This document shows positions 17,577 through 25,679 of a DNA stretch of 64,000 bases, one piece after another. Made by a program: the position numbers and the translations under genes. Positions within the stretch are counted from its first letter, which is position 1; the number at the start of each line of letters is the position of its first letter. This DNA is from Clostridia bacterium. Its GTDB lineage: Bacteria > Bacillota > TC1 > UBA5767. The DNA lies in the NCBI GenBank assembly GCA_016887505.1, contig CP069393.1, positions 1 through 64,000 of the forward strand, read 5' to 3'. The notes under the pieces are model-generated. The model was not told the DNA's origin, searched no databases, and saw nothing but the letters and a program-made list of their open reading frames with translations.

Positions 17577-18497
17577 ATGGCAATACCAAAATATCATGAA
17601 TTTATGAAACCCGTATTGGAACTATTGAAAGATAATCAAGTCCATAAGCGTGTGGACATGTATAAGGTTTTAGCAATGCAGTTTCAATTAACTGAAGCTG
17701 AACTTGAAGAGTGGCTGCCAAGTGGCAAGCAATTGGTTTATAAAAACAGAATAGGCTGGGCACTGACTTATCTGAAAAAAGCTAAAGTAATTGAATCACC
17801 TGCTAGAGCCAGTTTCAGAATTACTGAACTTGGACATAAGGTGCTTGAAGAAAATCCAGAGGTTGTGGATCAAAATTATCTCAAGAAGTTTGAAGGTTTT
17901 CAAGATTTCATAAACAGTACTTCGGAAAATACCCTTCTTGATAATGATATTTCAGATATCGGTAGTGATGAGTCGCCCCAAGATTTATTGGATAGAGCTT
18001 ATAAGACCATATCAAACACGTTAGCTGATGATCTATTAATAGAAGTCATGAACCAGTCACCGGACTTCTTTGAAAAACTAGTGGTGGATTTGTTGGTTTC
18101 TATGGGCTATGGTGGCAGTAAGATTGAAAATAGTCAAGTTCTTGGAAAATCTGGCGATGAAGGTATTGACGGCGTCATTAAAGAAGATAAATTGGGTTTT
18201 GATAAGATTTATATTCAAGCGAAACGTTGGGATACTGAAAAAACAGTTGGAAGACCTGAACTTCAAAAGTTTGTTGGTGCATTAACCGGACAAGGCGCAT
18301 CAAAAGGCGCTTTCATAACAACAGCAAGTTTTACCAAAGAAGCTAAAGAGTATGTAAGCAAGCAACACGCTTGCAAAATTGTCTTAATAGACGGCAAATC
18401 TTTAGCAGCCCTTATGGTTGAACACGATCTTGGTGTTTCAGTAGAAAATACCTATTTGATTAAAAAAATTGACACAGATTATTTTAACGGAGAATAA
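17577..18497 (+). CDS. Mrr-like type IV restriction endonuclease
   Basis: A 306-residue Mrr-type nuclease. The ATG at 17577 is used because AGGAGGTGAT lies just before it. The N-terminal winged-helix Mrr_N domain spans about 1-90 (VHKRVDMYKVLA, AKVIESPARASFRITELG). The catalytic domain (about 165-280) has FFEKLVVDLLVSMGYG, GDEGIDGVI with the catalytic Asp, and IYIQAKRW with the Gln-x-Lys of the Mrr nuclease, then GKGAF-type strand GASKGAFITTASF. Mrr enzymes cut methylated foreign DNA. It starts 13 bp after the hsdR stop, so it is the last gene of the defence operon; a strong terminator follows. This gene needs no HsdS and may remain active. Confidence 0.9.
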   Translation: MAIPKYHEFMKPVLELLKDNQVHKRVDMYKVLAMQFQLTEAELEEWLPSGKQLVYKNRIGWALTYLKKAKVIESPARASFRITELGHKVLEENPEVVDQNYLKKFEGFQDFINSTSENTLLDNDISDIGSDESPQDLLDRAYKTISNTLADDLLIEVMNQSPDFFEKLVVDLLVSMGYGGSKIENSQVLGKSGDEGIDGVIKEDKLGFDKIYIQAKRWDTEKTVGRPELQKFVGALTGQGASKGAFITTASFTKEAKEYVSKQHACKIVLIDGKSLAALMVEHDLGVSVENTYLIKKIDTDYFNGE

Positions 18498-18516
18498 AAC
18501 AAAATAATTTCGGCAC

Positions 18517-18557
18517 CCCCCTATCTATTTTCGGCTTATAGATAGGGGGATTTTTTT
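18517..18557 (+). terminator. Terminator of the hsd-mrr operon (hairpin 1 with TCGGCTT loop)
   Basis: CCCCCTATCTAT (18517-18528) pairs perfectly with ATAGATAGGGGG (18538-18549), loop TTTCGGCTT, followed by seven T. Confidence 0.88.
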
Positions 18558-18574
18558 GTATTTTTTTTCGTACA

Positions 18575-18672
18575 CCCTCTATGATTTTTCGGCTTAATAG
18601 TGAGGGGCAAAAATTAAAATGCAAAAATGTATAGACCAGACCCCTCGAAAAATCGGCTTATAAGTAGAGGGG
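18575..18672. repeat. Two further hairpins with the same TCGGCTTA loop
   Basis: Hairpin 2 (18575-18606) has CCCTC-TAT against ATAG-TGAGGGG around a TTTTTCGGCTTA loop. Hairpin 3 (18641-18672) has CCCCTC against GAGGGG around GAAAAATCGGCTTATAAGTA. Each ends in GAGGGGCAAAAA. Stems differ from hairpin 1 while the loop TCGGCTTA is kept in all three, so the loop, not the stem, is the conserved part. They lie just ahead of the RepA-like ATPase gene and could control its expression or replication. Confidence 0.6.
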
Positions 18673-18689
18673 CAAAAAGGAGGTAAACA

Positions 18690-19646
18690 ATGGAGCATGA
18701 AAATGAACTAAAACTCATCAACATGAACGATGTTGAGGTAACAGAAGTGAAATGGTTATGGAAGCCCTATATTCCCATTGGAAAAATCACCATTATTCAA
18801 GGTGATCCAGGGGAGGGCAAGACTACCATGATTTTGGCAATCGCATCAGCAATGACGACTGGTGCTATATTGCCTTTAAGTGAGGAGGCACTAGAACGAC
18901 GCAATGTTATTTATCAGACAGCAGAAGATGGCTTAAGTGACACCATTAAACCAAGATTATTGGCAGCAGGTGCTGATTGCAACAAAGTAATCGTTATTGA
19001 TGAAAGTCATAAGGAGCTGACTTTATCAGATAAGAGAATTGAAGAAGCCATTATAGAGACGAGTGCTCAGCTACTGATCATTGATCCATTGCAAGCTTAT
19101 TTAGGTTCTGGTGTGGATATGCATAGGGCAAATGAAATCAGACCCATTTTCAAAAATCTTTCTAGTGTTGCAGAGAGGACAGGCTGTGCCATTGTCATTA
19201 TTGGTCATATGAATAAGGCTGGTGGTACTAAAGGGCTTTATCGTGGACTGGGTTCTATTGATATTACAGCTGCCGCTAGGAGTGTTCTCTTAGTAGGGCG
19301 TGTAAGAGCTGACCCATCTATTCGTGTAATAGCTCAGATCAAATCAAGCTTAGCACCTGAAGGAATGAAAATTGCCTTTAAGCTGGATGAAGAAAATGGC
19401 TTTAAGTGGATAGGAGAATACGACATTGAGTTAGATGTATTACTTGGTGGTAGTTCAACGGAAAGTGTTCTAAAACGAGCAGAAAAGCTGATTAAAGAAG
19501 TTCTTGATGATGGTGCTAAAGCCAGTGATTATGTTGTTGAAAGAGCAAAAGAGAAGCAGATATCTCAAAGAACACTGAAGACCGCTAAAAAGAATCTTGA
19601 AGTGAAATCTATTAAAACAAAGGAAGGGTGGAAATGGCAGTTATAA
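18690..19646 (+). CDS. RepA-like AAA/RecA-fold ATPase of a mobile element
   Basis: A 318-residue protein with RecA/DnaB-type ATPase motifs: Walker A GDPGEGKT (38-45), QTAEDG, Walker B LLIIDPLQAYLG (about 126-137), and IIGHMNKAGGTKGLYRGLGS, typical of the RepA/AAA_25 group of hexameric helicases in plasmids and integrative elements. The C-terminal 70 residues form a winged-helix (LDDGAKASDYVVERAKEKQI). It probably acts in replication or processing of the excised element. AAGGAGG precedes the ATG; three loop-sharing hairpins lie upstream and the coiled-coil HTH gene and MobC follow in the same direction. Confidence 0.8.
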   Translation: MEHENELKLINMNDVEVTEVKWLWKPYIPIGKITIIQGDPGEGKTTMILAIASAMTTGAILPLSEEALERRNVIYQTAEDGLSDTIKPRLLAAGADCNKVIVIDESHKELTLSDKRIEEAIIETSAQLLIIDPLQAYLGSGVDMHRANEIRPIFKNLSSVAERTGCAIVIIGHMNKAGGTKGLYRGLGSIDITAAARSVLLVGRVRADPSIRVIAQIKSSLAPEGMKIAFKLDEENGFKWIGEYDIELDVLLGGSSTESVLKRAEKLIKEVLDDGAKASDYVVERAKEKQISQRTLKTAKKNLEVKSIKTKEGWKWQL

Positions 19647-19650
19647 AATT

Positions 19651-19698
19651 AAGGGTGCAAGGGAGCAATGCTTATAACCTTTGCACGTTTGCACCCTT
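19651..19698. repeat. Inverted repeat between the RepA-like and HTH genes
   Basis: AAGGGTGCAA (19651-19660) and TTGCACCCTT (19689-19698) are perfect complements; a third partial copy (CCTTTGCACG) lies between, allowing two alternative hairpins before the next ribosome site. Confidence 0.5.
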
Positions 19699-19715
19699 GA
19701 AAGGCAGGTGAAGAT

Positions 19716-20072
19716 ATGTTAGGCAAATTATTTGGTGTAGAAGAAGTAAAAGCAGAATTGCAAGAAGCGAGGGAAGAGATCCAAGTACTTGAACATAAGC
19801 TTGAGCTCAAGGAAAAGGTCATTAAGCAACTTGAAGATGCTGTGAGGATATTGGAAGAGAATATTAAATCACTGCTTGATGAAAATGACCAATTAAAGGC
19901 ACGTCCAGATCATTTTGGACGAACATCAAGAGCATCTGGTGAACATATGCGACTTCTTAAAATGTATCAGTATAATCAATTATCCTATCAGGAAATTGCA
20001 GATAAAATGACGGAATATACCGGTGAGAAGTGGTCCAAAAGCACGGTTCATTATTTGCTGACCAAGTCATAA
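19716..20072 (+). CDS. Coiled-coil protein with C-terminal helix-turn-helix
   Basis: A 118-residue protein. Residues 8-65 are a coiled coil (LEHKLELKEKVIKQLEDAVR and onward). The last 45 residues look like a small HTH of the resolvase/recombinase-associated type: LLKMYQYNQLSYQEIADKM followed by KWSKSTVHYLLTKS. Proteins of this design lie between the RepA-like gene and the mobilization genes in related clostridial elements; no function is established. GGCAGGTGAAGAT precedes the ATG. It probably binds DNA near the oriT-like region that follows directly. Confidence 0.7.
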   Translation: MLGKLFGVEEVKAELQEAREEIQVLEHKLELKEKVIKQLEDAVRILEENIKSLLDENDQLKARPDHFGRTSRASGEHMRLLKMYQYNQLSYQEIADKMTEYTGEKWSKSTVHYLLTKS

Positions 20073-20095
20073 TGCCTTTATCTTCAATATCCTAG

Positions 20096-20222
20096 AATAA
20101 ATCCGATAGTGTCTAGTTTGTTACTGGACGGAAGGAAAAGGTAGAGGATTTATTTACCCTGTTTTAACAGGGGCAAGCTTCCACTTTGTACAGCCAAAGT
20201 GTTTAATAGTGGGCATGCCCAC
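20096..20222. other. oriT-like region with four nested or adjacent inverted repeats
   Basis: Between the HTH gene and mobC are: AATAAATCC/GGATTTATT (20096-20104, 20146-20154); CCCTG/CAGGG (20157-20161, 20168-20172); CACTTTG/CAAAGTG (20182-20188, 20195-20201); and the palindrome GTGGGCATGCCCAC (20209-20222). Clustered inverted repeats just upstream of mobC are where origins of transfer usually lie. No nick site can be assigned by eye. Confidence 0.5.
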
Positions 20223-20244
20223 ACCCATTTGCAGGAGGAACATT

Positions 20245-20544
20245 ATGAGACAACGAAATAAGCAAATCAATATACGCGTAACTGAAAAAGATAGAACAAA
20301 AATTATTAAGTTAGCAGCTAAGAGTAGATGTAAATCATTAACGGATTATATCCTAGATAAAGCTTTAAACAAAGAAATAATCCAGTATGATTTGCATGAA
20401 ATAAATGCAAGACTATCAAAGCTTGGGGGTGAGTTAAATCATTTGGTGGTGTTATGTCATCAAGGAAAAATTAAATTGGTGAATCTGACAAAATACACCA
20501 AAGAACTAAAAGAGCTACATCAGGCTCTTAAGAATATAAAATAA
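20245..20544 (+). CDS. MobC-like relaxosome accessory protein
   Basis: A 99-residue protein, start ATG 20245 after AGGAGGAACATT. The N-terminal ribbon-helix-helix (QINIRVTEKDRTKIIKLAAK, then CKSLTDYILDKAL) and the MobC C-terminal helix (INARLSKLGGELNHLVVLCH) match plasmid and IME mobilization proteins. MobC opens oriT DNA for a MobA relaxase. A relaxase gene would normally follow directly, but here only 30 bp separate it from a SHOCT-like gene, so the relaxase seems to have been lost or must act in trans. Confidence 0.8.
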   Translation: MRQRNKQINIRVTEKDRTKIIKLAAKSRCKSLTDYILDKALNKEIIQYDLHEINARLSKLGGELNHLVVLCHQGKIKLVNLTKYTKELKELHQALKNIK

Positions 20545-20574
20545 TATGAAAAGTAGATCAAGCAGGAGGGTCAG

Positions 20575-20721
20575 ATGGAAAACTTAATGAAGTTTACAAT
20601 ACAGTTAGCCATGCTTTCCAGCCTGCTTGATGAAAAGATGATTTCAGAAAAAGAATTCATCAAGATCAAAGCTGAGTTGGAAAGAAAATACAAAATTAAA
20701 CGAGGTTTAAGTGGCACTTAA
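20575..20721 (+). CDS. Small SHOCT-like protein (48 aa), second copy
   Basis: A 48-residue product with GGAGG before its ATG. The pattern LAMLSSLLDEKMISEKEFIK followed by IKAELERKYKIKRG is the SHOCT signature (leucine helix, turn, I-x-x-x-E-F helix). It resembles the product of 1613-1756 in length and in its ending KYKI. It lies in the mobilization block of the second element. Function unknown. Confidence 0.68.
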   Translation: MENLMKFTIQLAMLSSLLDEKMISEKEFIKIKAELERKYKIKRGLSGT

Positions 20722-20769
20722 TTATATACTGTGATAAAATTAAAATGATAATTGGGAACATAGATTGAT

Positions 20770-20823
20770 GAACTATCCGGGATTACCGGATAGTTCACTT
20801 AAAACATCAGACGGTGTCTGATG
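20770..20823. repeat. Two adjacent perfect hairpins upstream of rhuM
   Basis: GAACTATCCGG/CCGGATAGTTC (20770-20780, 20786-20796; loop of five) is followed by CATCAGAC/GTCTGATG (20805-20812, 20816-20823; loop of three). Neither has a T run, so terminators are unlikely. They may be protein-binding sites or structured leader RNA. Confidence 0.6.
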
Positions 20824-20857
20824 AATTGATTAATAAATTATGGAAATGGGGGATAAT

Positions 20858-21859
20858 GTGGAAAACAAAACAGACATTCTTATTTACCAATTGGAAGACG
20901 GAAAAACCAAAATTGATGTGAGACTTGAAAATGAAACCGTATGGATGACACAAAAGGCGATTGCAGAACTTTATCAAACAACGCCTCAAAATATAACACT
21001 TCACATAAAAAATATTTATGAAGAAGGTGAATTAGAGGAAAATTCAACTTGTAAGAATTACTTACAAGTTCGAACTGAAGGAAATAGAACGGTTCAGAGA
21101 AATTCACGTCACTATAACCTTGAAATGATTATTGCCGTTGGCTACCGTGTACGTTCTAGCAGAGGTACACAGTTCAGACGATGGGCGACAGAACGATTAA
21201 ATGAATACTTAGTCAAAGGCTTTACCATGGATGATGAGCGTCTTAAGGGTATGCGTAATATTGGTGATGATTATTTTGATGAACTTTTAGAGCGTATTCG
21301 TGATATTAGAGCTTCAGAAAAAAGGTTTTATAAGAAAATCACGGATATCTATGCTTTAGCTATAGATTATAATGGAAAATCAGAAGAAGCTAAAAAGTTC
21401 TTTGCAACGGTGCAAAATAAGCTTCATTTTGCTATTCATGGACATACAGCAGCAGAACTCATTGAACAAAGAGCTGATGCATCAAAAGACAATATGGGTC
21501 TTACCACTTGGAAGGGTGACAAAGTACGTAAAGGGGATATTACCGTTGCCAAGAATTATTTGATTGAAAAAGAAATTAAGTCACTCAATAGAATTGTAAC
21601 CATGTATCTAGATTATGCAGAAGATCAGGCTGAAAGACGTAATCCAATGCATATGAAGGACTGGGAAGAAAAGCTCAATGCCTTTCTTAAATTTAACGAG
21701 CGTGACATACTTACTGGTGCAGGTTCTCTTTCTCATGAAGTTGCTAAGGAACTTGCTGAAAAAGAATATGAGGAGTTTAATCAAAAGCGTTTAAATGCAC
21801 CAAAAAAAGATGACTTTGATATGTATTTAGAAGAACATGAATGGACACATAAGAAGTAA
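20858..21859 (+). CDS. RhuM-family virulence-like protein
   Basis: A 333-residue RhuM-family protein. The family signature is clear: YQLEDGKTKIDVRLENETVW, TQKAIAELYQTT, YNLEMIIAVGYRVRSSRGTQ and FRRWATERLNEYLVKG. RhuM proteins were first noted in Salmonella pathogenicity island 3 and are common near toxin-antitoxin and restriction genes; their biochemical role is not settled. The GTG at 20858 is favoured because TGGGGGAT is correctly spaced to it; in-frame ATGs lie at 20840 and 20846. It is followed 32 bp later by the large recombinase. A decayed copy lies at 29443-29930. Confidence 0.85.
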   Translation: MENKTDILIYQLEDGKTKIDVRLENETVWMTQKAIAELYQTTPQNITLHIKNIYEEGELEENSTCKNYLQVRTEGNRTVQRNSRHYNLEMIIAVGYRVRSSRGTQFRRWATERLNEYLVKGFTMDDERLKGMRNIGDDYFDELLERIRDIRASEKRFYKKITDIYALAIDYNGKSEEAKKFFATVQNKLHFAIHGHTAAELIEQRADASKDNMGLTTWKGDKVRKGDITVAKNYLIEKEIKSLNRIVTMYLDYAEDQAERRNPMHMKDWEEKLNAFLKFNERDILTGAGSLSHEVAKELAEKEYEEFNQKRLNAPKKDDFDMYLEEHEWTHKK

Positions 21860-21891
21860 CCCTGTTTTGATTCCGCAAAGGAAGTGATTTC

Positions 21892-23733
21892 ATGAAAGAA
21901 GTAGAAGTTATAAAACCTAAAAAGAACAAATTTGACCGAGCATCAGGAAAAGAGCTTTCCAAAATAAGAGTTGCCCCATATTGCAGAGTTAGTACTGATT
22001 CAGCTGAACAGATGGCTAGTTATGATTCACAAGTGGCTTATTATGAGCAGAAGATCAAAGAAAATCCTAAGTGGGAATTGGCAAAGATATATTCTGATGC
22101 CGGTATTAGTGGCACCAATATTGATAAACGTCTTGGCTTTCAAGAGATGATTCGTGATGCCGTGGCTGGTGAGTTTGATCTAGTAATTACCAAGAGTATC
22201 TCAAGATTTGGTAGAAATACAAAAGACGTGCTGGAATACACCAGACTATTAAAAAAGCATAATGTTGCTGTATTATTTGAAAAAGAGAATATTAACACCT
22301 TCTCCATGCAAGGCGAAGTAGCCATGACCGTTTTAACGTCAATAGCCCAACAAGAAAGTGAAAGTATTTCAACTAATGTGAAGATGGGTCTTAAAATGAA
22401 AATGAAACGTGGTGAGCTGGTTGGTTTTCAAGGTTGTTTAGGATACGACTATGATAAGGAAACTAAAGAGCTTGTCATTAATGAAGAAGAAGCTGAAGTC
22501 GTTCGTTTTATCTTTGAATCTTATAATCAAGGCAAGGGTGCCCGCCTCATTGGAAAGGAATTAAAGGACAAAGGATATAAAACCAAAAGAGGGAGTACAA
22601 ATTGGCCTGACAGCACCATCAGGGGCATATTAAAGAACGAAAAATACATGGGCGATTTACTCCTAGGTAAGACCTTTACCGTTGATCCAATTACCAAGCA
22701 GCGCCTTGATAATATGGGGGAAGAAGAGAAGTATTACATCAAAGATCATCATGAGCCAATCGTCAGTAAAGAAACATTTGAAAAAGCCCAAGCCATTAGA
22801 AATAAGCGTAATTGCAACATGGAAAAAGGACGTTTAAAACGTTATAGCAGACAATATACCTTCAGCAGTAAAATTGAGTGTGGCTTCTGCGAAACAACTG
22901 TTGGCAGAAGGGCATGGAACTCAGGCACTAAGAATAAAAAAGTGGTGTGGCACTGTATAAAATCCAGTAAACACGGTAAGAAGTTCTGTCCGGATAGCAA
23001 GGGGATTCATGAAGCAGTTATCGAAGAAGCATTTGTAAAAGTCTTTAATGAAATGTGCCAGCATAACAGAGAGATCATAGAAGAGTTTATTCAGGCCATT
23101 GAAAGTACATTAAGTGAAAGTACCAGCAAAAAAGAACTTTCAACGCTTAACAAAGAACTGAGTAAGGTTGAAGATAAAATCAAGAAACTGATTGATCTTC
23201 ATATTGATGGTGCCATTGACCGTGAAAATTATGAAAACAAGTTTATTGAGCTAAATAAAGACAAAGAACGATTAATCAAGGAAACAAACGAACTGTCTTT
23301 GACAGCCAGTGAAGAAAAGGAAATGAAAATAAGGCTTAAAAGTTTTAGAAAATATTTTGATGCCAACAAGCCCCTTAAAAAATTTGATGCTGATGTCTTT
23401 GAATCTATAGTCGAGAAAATTATACTCGGTGGCATTGATGATAAAGGGCAAAAAGACCCGCATCAACTGACTTTCGTATTCAAAACTGGTCCCAAATCGA
23501 CAATTACAATCGGCAAAGATAATGATTCAAATAAAGAAAATGGTTTCTTAAAGAAGGGTAAAGAACCATATTCCCACTTATCATCCGACACATGTGGAGA
23601 CGGTAGTATTGATGTCAAGGGTGAAATAGCCTCGGTTTGGAAAGCCCAGTATTCAAGCCATTCATGTGTTTTTGCGTCAGAATTCAGAGCAGAAAATGTG
23701 ATTATTTTACTTCGTGGGAACATGTCGAAATAG
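21892..23733 (+). CDS. Large serine recombinase / site-specific integrase (second copy)
   Basis: A 613-residue large serine recombinase, collinear with the one at 3450. The catalytic Ser34 lies in YCRVSTDS; TKSISRFGRNTKDV and TSIAQQESESIS complete the resolvase core. The recombinase domain (GYKTKRGSTNWPDSTIRGIL), zinc ribbon (CGFCETTVGRRAWNSG ... HGKKFCPDSKGIHE) and coiled coil follow. It probably integrates the 5.4-23.7 kb element. The tail after residue about 560 (SSDTCGDGSIDVKG) contains the DNA motif repeated at several other recombinase ends in this window, and the last 40 residues look unrelated to the family, suggesting that the gene end is host or neighbour DNA. AAGGAAGTG precedes the ATG. 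Confidence 0.92.
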   Translation: MKEVEVIKPKKNKFDRASGKELSKIRVAPYCRVSTDSAEQMASYDSQVAYYEQKIKENPKWELAKIYSDAGISGTNIDKRLGFQEMIRDAVAGEFDLVITKSISRFGRNTKDVLEYTRLLKKHNVAVLFEKENINTFSMQGEVAMTVLTSIAQQESESISTNVKMGLKMKMKRGELVGFQGCLGYDYDKETKELVINEEEAEVVRFIFESYNQGKGARLIGKELKDKGYKTKRGSTNWPDSTIRGILKNEKYMGDLLLGKTFTVDPITKQRLDNMGEEEKYYIKDHHEPIVSKETFEKAQAIRNKRNCNMEKGRLKRYSRQYTFSSKIECGFCETTVGRRAWNSGTKNKKVVWHCIKSSKHGKKFCPDSKGIHEAVIEEAFVKVFNEMCQHNREIIEEFIQAIESTLSESTSKKELSTLNKELSKVEDKIKKLIDLHIDGAIDRENYENKFIELNKDKERLIKETNELSLTASEEKEMKIRLKSFRKYFDANKPLKKFDADVFESIVEKIILGGIDDKGQKDPHQLTFVFKTGPKSTITIGKDNDSNKENGFLKKGKEPYSHLSSDTCGDGSIDVKGEIASVWKAQYSSHSCVFASEFRAENVIILLRGNMSK

Positions 23734-23742
23734 GATTAAACT

Positions 23743-23793
23743 CTTGCAAGTGGTCGATTTAGATAACATGGGCTTGCAGTGGTCAGTTTAGAT
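23743..23793. repeat. Short tandem direct repeat downstream of the second large recombinase
   Basis: CTTGCAAGTGGTCGATTTAG (23743) and CTTGCAGTGGTCAGTTTAG (23773) are near-identical copies 30 bp apart. A relative (GTAGTCGGTTTAGATGTAG) lies at about 50869. Confidence 0.5.
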
Positions 23794-23940
23794 GTTTTAT
23801 GAAAATATGAGCTTAAGTAAAAGCGTTAAATTAGCGTATTTCCAGTGATACAGTCATTTGAAAATAGGCTAATCAACATATCGATAATATGGCATGATGA
23901 TAGTTATCCTATTGTGAAATTATATGCCAAAGGAGAAAAT

Positions 23941-24486
23941 ATGAGTTGGCTTAACGAAGTTCAAACCAGAATTAAAAGAAGAAATCAGATTCTATTTGCT
24001 AAAAACAGTGAATTTCTAGCCGATTTGGCAGGATTGATTCAAGAACAAAATCATCGGACAATGGTTTTGTGGGCATTTGAATTTGCCGATGAAGCAGTTC
24101 AAAGGTTGTCTGAACGTTATCCGGACGAAAAACGACTTGAAACCGCTGTGTCGATATCAAAGGATTGGTCTGCCGGAAAAGTGAAAATGCCCATTGCACA
24201 GCGTGCAATTTTACAGGCTCACGCAGTAGCAAAGGAAATCGATTCTCTTGAAGATAGAGCTTTGTGTCATGCTATTGGACAAGCTTGCGGAGTAGTTCAT
24301 ACCAAGGGACATGCTCTTGGATTTCCGTTCTATGAATTAACTGCAATAATTAGACATTATGGTGTGCCAGAATGCAAAAAGATTGTTGAAGAGCGTAAGC
24401 AACAATATATTGATAGGGTATTTTATTGGAAAGAACATTATAAAGACTATCTATATGAATGGGCAGATTTTATGATAGAAGATTGA
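23941..24486 (+). CDS. Imm5-like putative immunity protein
   Basis: A 181-residue all-helical protein resembling the putative immunity protein family (Imm-5-like): NHRTMVLWAFEFADEAVQ, then RAILQAHAVAKEIDSLEDRA and ALCHAIGQACGVVHTKGHAL with GFPFYELTAIIRHYG. These are the family's most typical stretches. Immunity proteins of this kind neutralise polymorphic toxins, but no toxin gene is nearby, so it is an orphan. The ATG at 23941 follows AAGGAGAAAAT. It lies at the start of cassette A, 26 bp before the recombinase start, and may be cassette cargo. Confidence 0.72.
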   Translation: MSWLNEVQTRIKRRNQILFAKNSEFLADLAGLIQEQNHRTMVLWAFEFADEAVQRLSERYPDEKRLETAVSISKDWSAGKVKMPIAQRAILQAHAVAKEIDSLEDRALCHAIGQACGVVHTKGHALGFPFYELTAIIRHYGVPECKKIVEERKQQYIDRVFYWKEHYKDYLYEWADFMIED

Positions 24487-24512
24487 GATACAATTTTGAA
24501 GGAGTTCGTATC

Positions 24513-25431
24513 TTGGCGGATGATAACAGAATAGTTCACTTCATCCCACCATTGCCTCCAAAGCGGGAAAAGCGTGTAGGCATTTATTGCCGTGTGAGTA
24601 CAAATAGTGCTGATCAGCTGAAGAGCCTCGCTGCACAGGTGTCGGCGCTAACAAGATTAACAGCAGCCATGGTTATTGGTGGATGTTTATATTGATATTG
24701 CATCAAGCAAGACAGGATCTTCTCGCAAAGAGTTCACTCAAATGCTACAGGATTGTAAGTCGCGTGATATTGAGATCATCTTAACCAAGAGCATCAGCAG
24801 ATTTGGACGAGATACGGTAGAGATTCTTGATGCGTTGAATCAACTGAAGGTTCTCGGTGTTCGAATTATATATGAACAGGAGGTACTTGATACAGCAGAT
24901 ACAGATAATGACCTTATGTTTTCAATAATGGAGGCTATTGCTCAGGCAGAGAATGAATCCCGAAGCGACAATATTAAATGGGGTATTGAACAACGCGCCG
25001 CACAAGGCACTTCAAAGCTATATAACAGAAAATGTTATGGGTATAAAAATGATGCGGAGGGTAAGCTGGTAATTGACAAGAAAGAGGCGAAAAACGTAAG
25101 GCTAATTTTCAATATGTATCTTCAAGGGAAGAGTGTTTTAGGAATTGTATCTGATCTAGAGTAGTTGGGAATCAAATCCCCTTCCGGCAAAGATAAATGG
25201 AGCAAACGTACGGTTGATGTAACGCTCAGCAATGAAAAATACACAGGAAAGGTTCGTCTGTTGGATGATGGAAAACATGATGTACTTTATTTATCTGAGG
25301 ACAATAATCCTGCCATTATATCCAAGGAAGTATTTCAAGCAGTACAGATTGAAAAACAGCATAGAAGTAATGTCATAAAGGCTGAAGATGGCAAGCATAG
25401 AAAAAGCAAAAAATACAGTTCGAAGAAGTGA
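24513..25431 (+). pseudogene. Small serine recombinase, broken by a frameshift and a stop
   Basis: Three consecutive frames reconstruct a homologue of the intact 308-residue recombinase at 49245. The first part has IYCRVSTNSADQLKSLAAQV; the frame is lost at about 24665-24680 where the homologue reads PKWLLVDIYIDIASS. The second part (24676-25164) has TKSISRFGRDTVE and QAENESRSDNIKWGI, and ends at TAG 25162-25164. The third part continues without gap (IKSPSGKDKWSKRTVDVTLS). So one small deletion and one nonsense change disable it. The likely start is TTG 24513 after AAGGAG, matching the TTG start of the intact copy. It lacks the zinc ribbon and coiled coil of the large recombinases. Confidence 0.85.
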
Positions 25432-25517
25432 ATAATTAAGAAATTGAGAGAGCTCGCAATTGTAGGATTATATGAATTAACTTTTAATCAATTTATCTAA
25501 TAAAGGAGGTATGGAAT

Positions 25518-25679
25518 ATGGGTTATCCATTGATGATTATTGGTGTAATTTCGGTAATGGGCATATTAATTGGCATTTTAAAGCACGACAGAAAGCTAAT
25601 TAAAATCTTCTCGATAGTTTTATTGATTGCTATTGTACTTTGGACAATTGGTGTTATTTTATATACATTTTTCGCGTGA
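25518..25679 (+). CDS. Small membrane protein (53 aa)
   Basis: AAGGAGGT at 25503-25510 gives correct spacing to the ATG at 25518. The 53-residue product has two hydrophobic helices (MIIGVISVMGILIGIL and FSIVLLIAIVLWTIGVILY) around a charged loop KHDRKLIK. It is otherwise unrecognised. A 79-residue two-helix membrane protein lies beside the recombinase in cassette B (48944), so small membrane proteins may be regular companions of these recombinases, although the two sequences are not obviously related. Confidence 0.6.
   Translation: MGYPLMIIGVISVMGILIGILKHDRKLIKIFSIVLLIAIVLWTIGVILYTFFA

Noticed and set aside
18517-18672. The three hairpins as a CRISPR-like or iteron array
   Set aside because: Only three units, uneven spacing and different stems; no cas genes. 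Iterons would keep a longer identical core.
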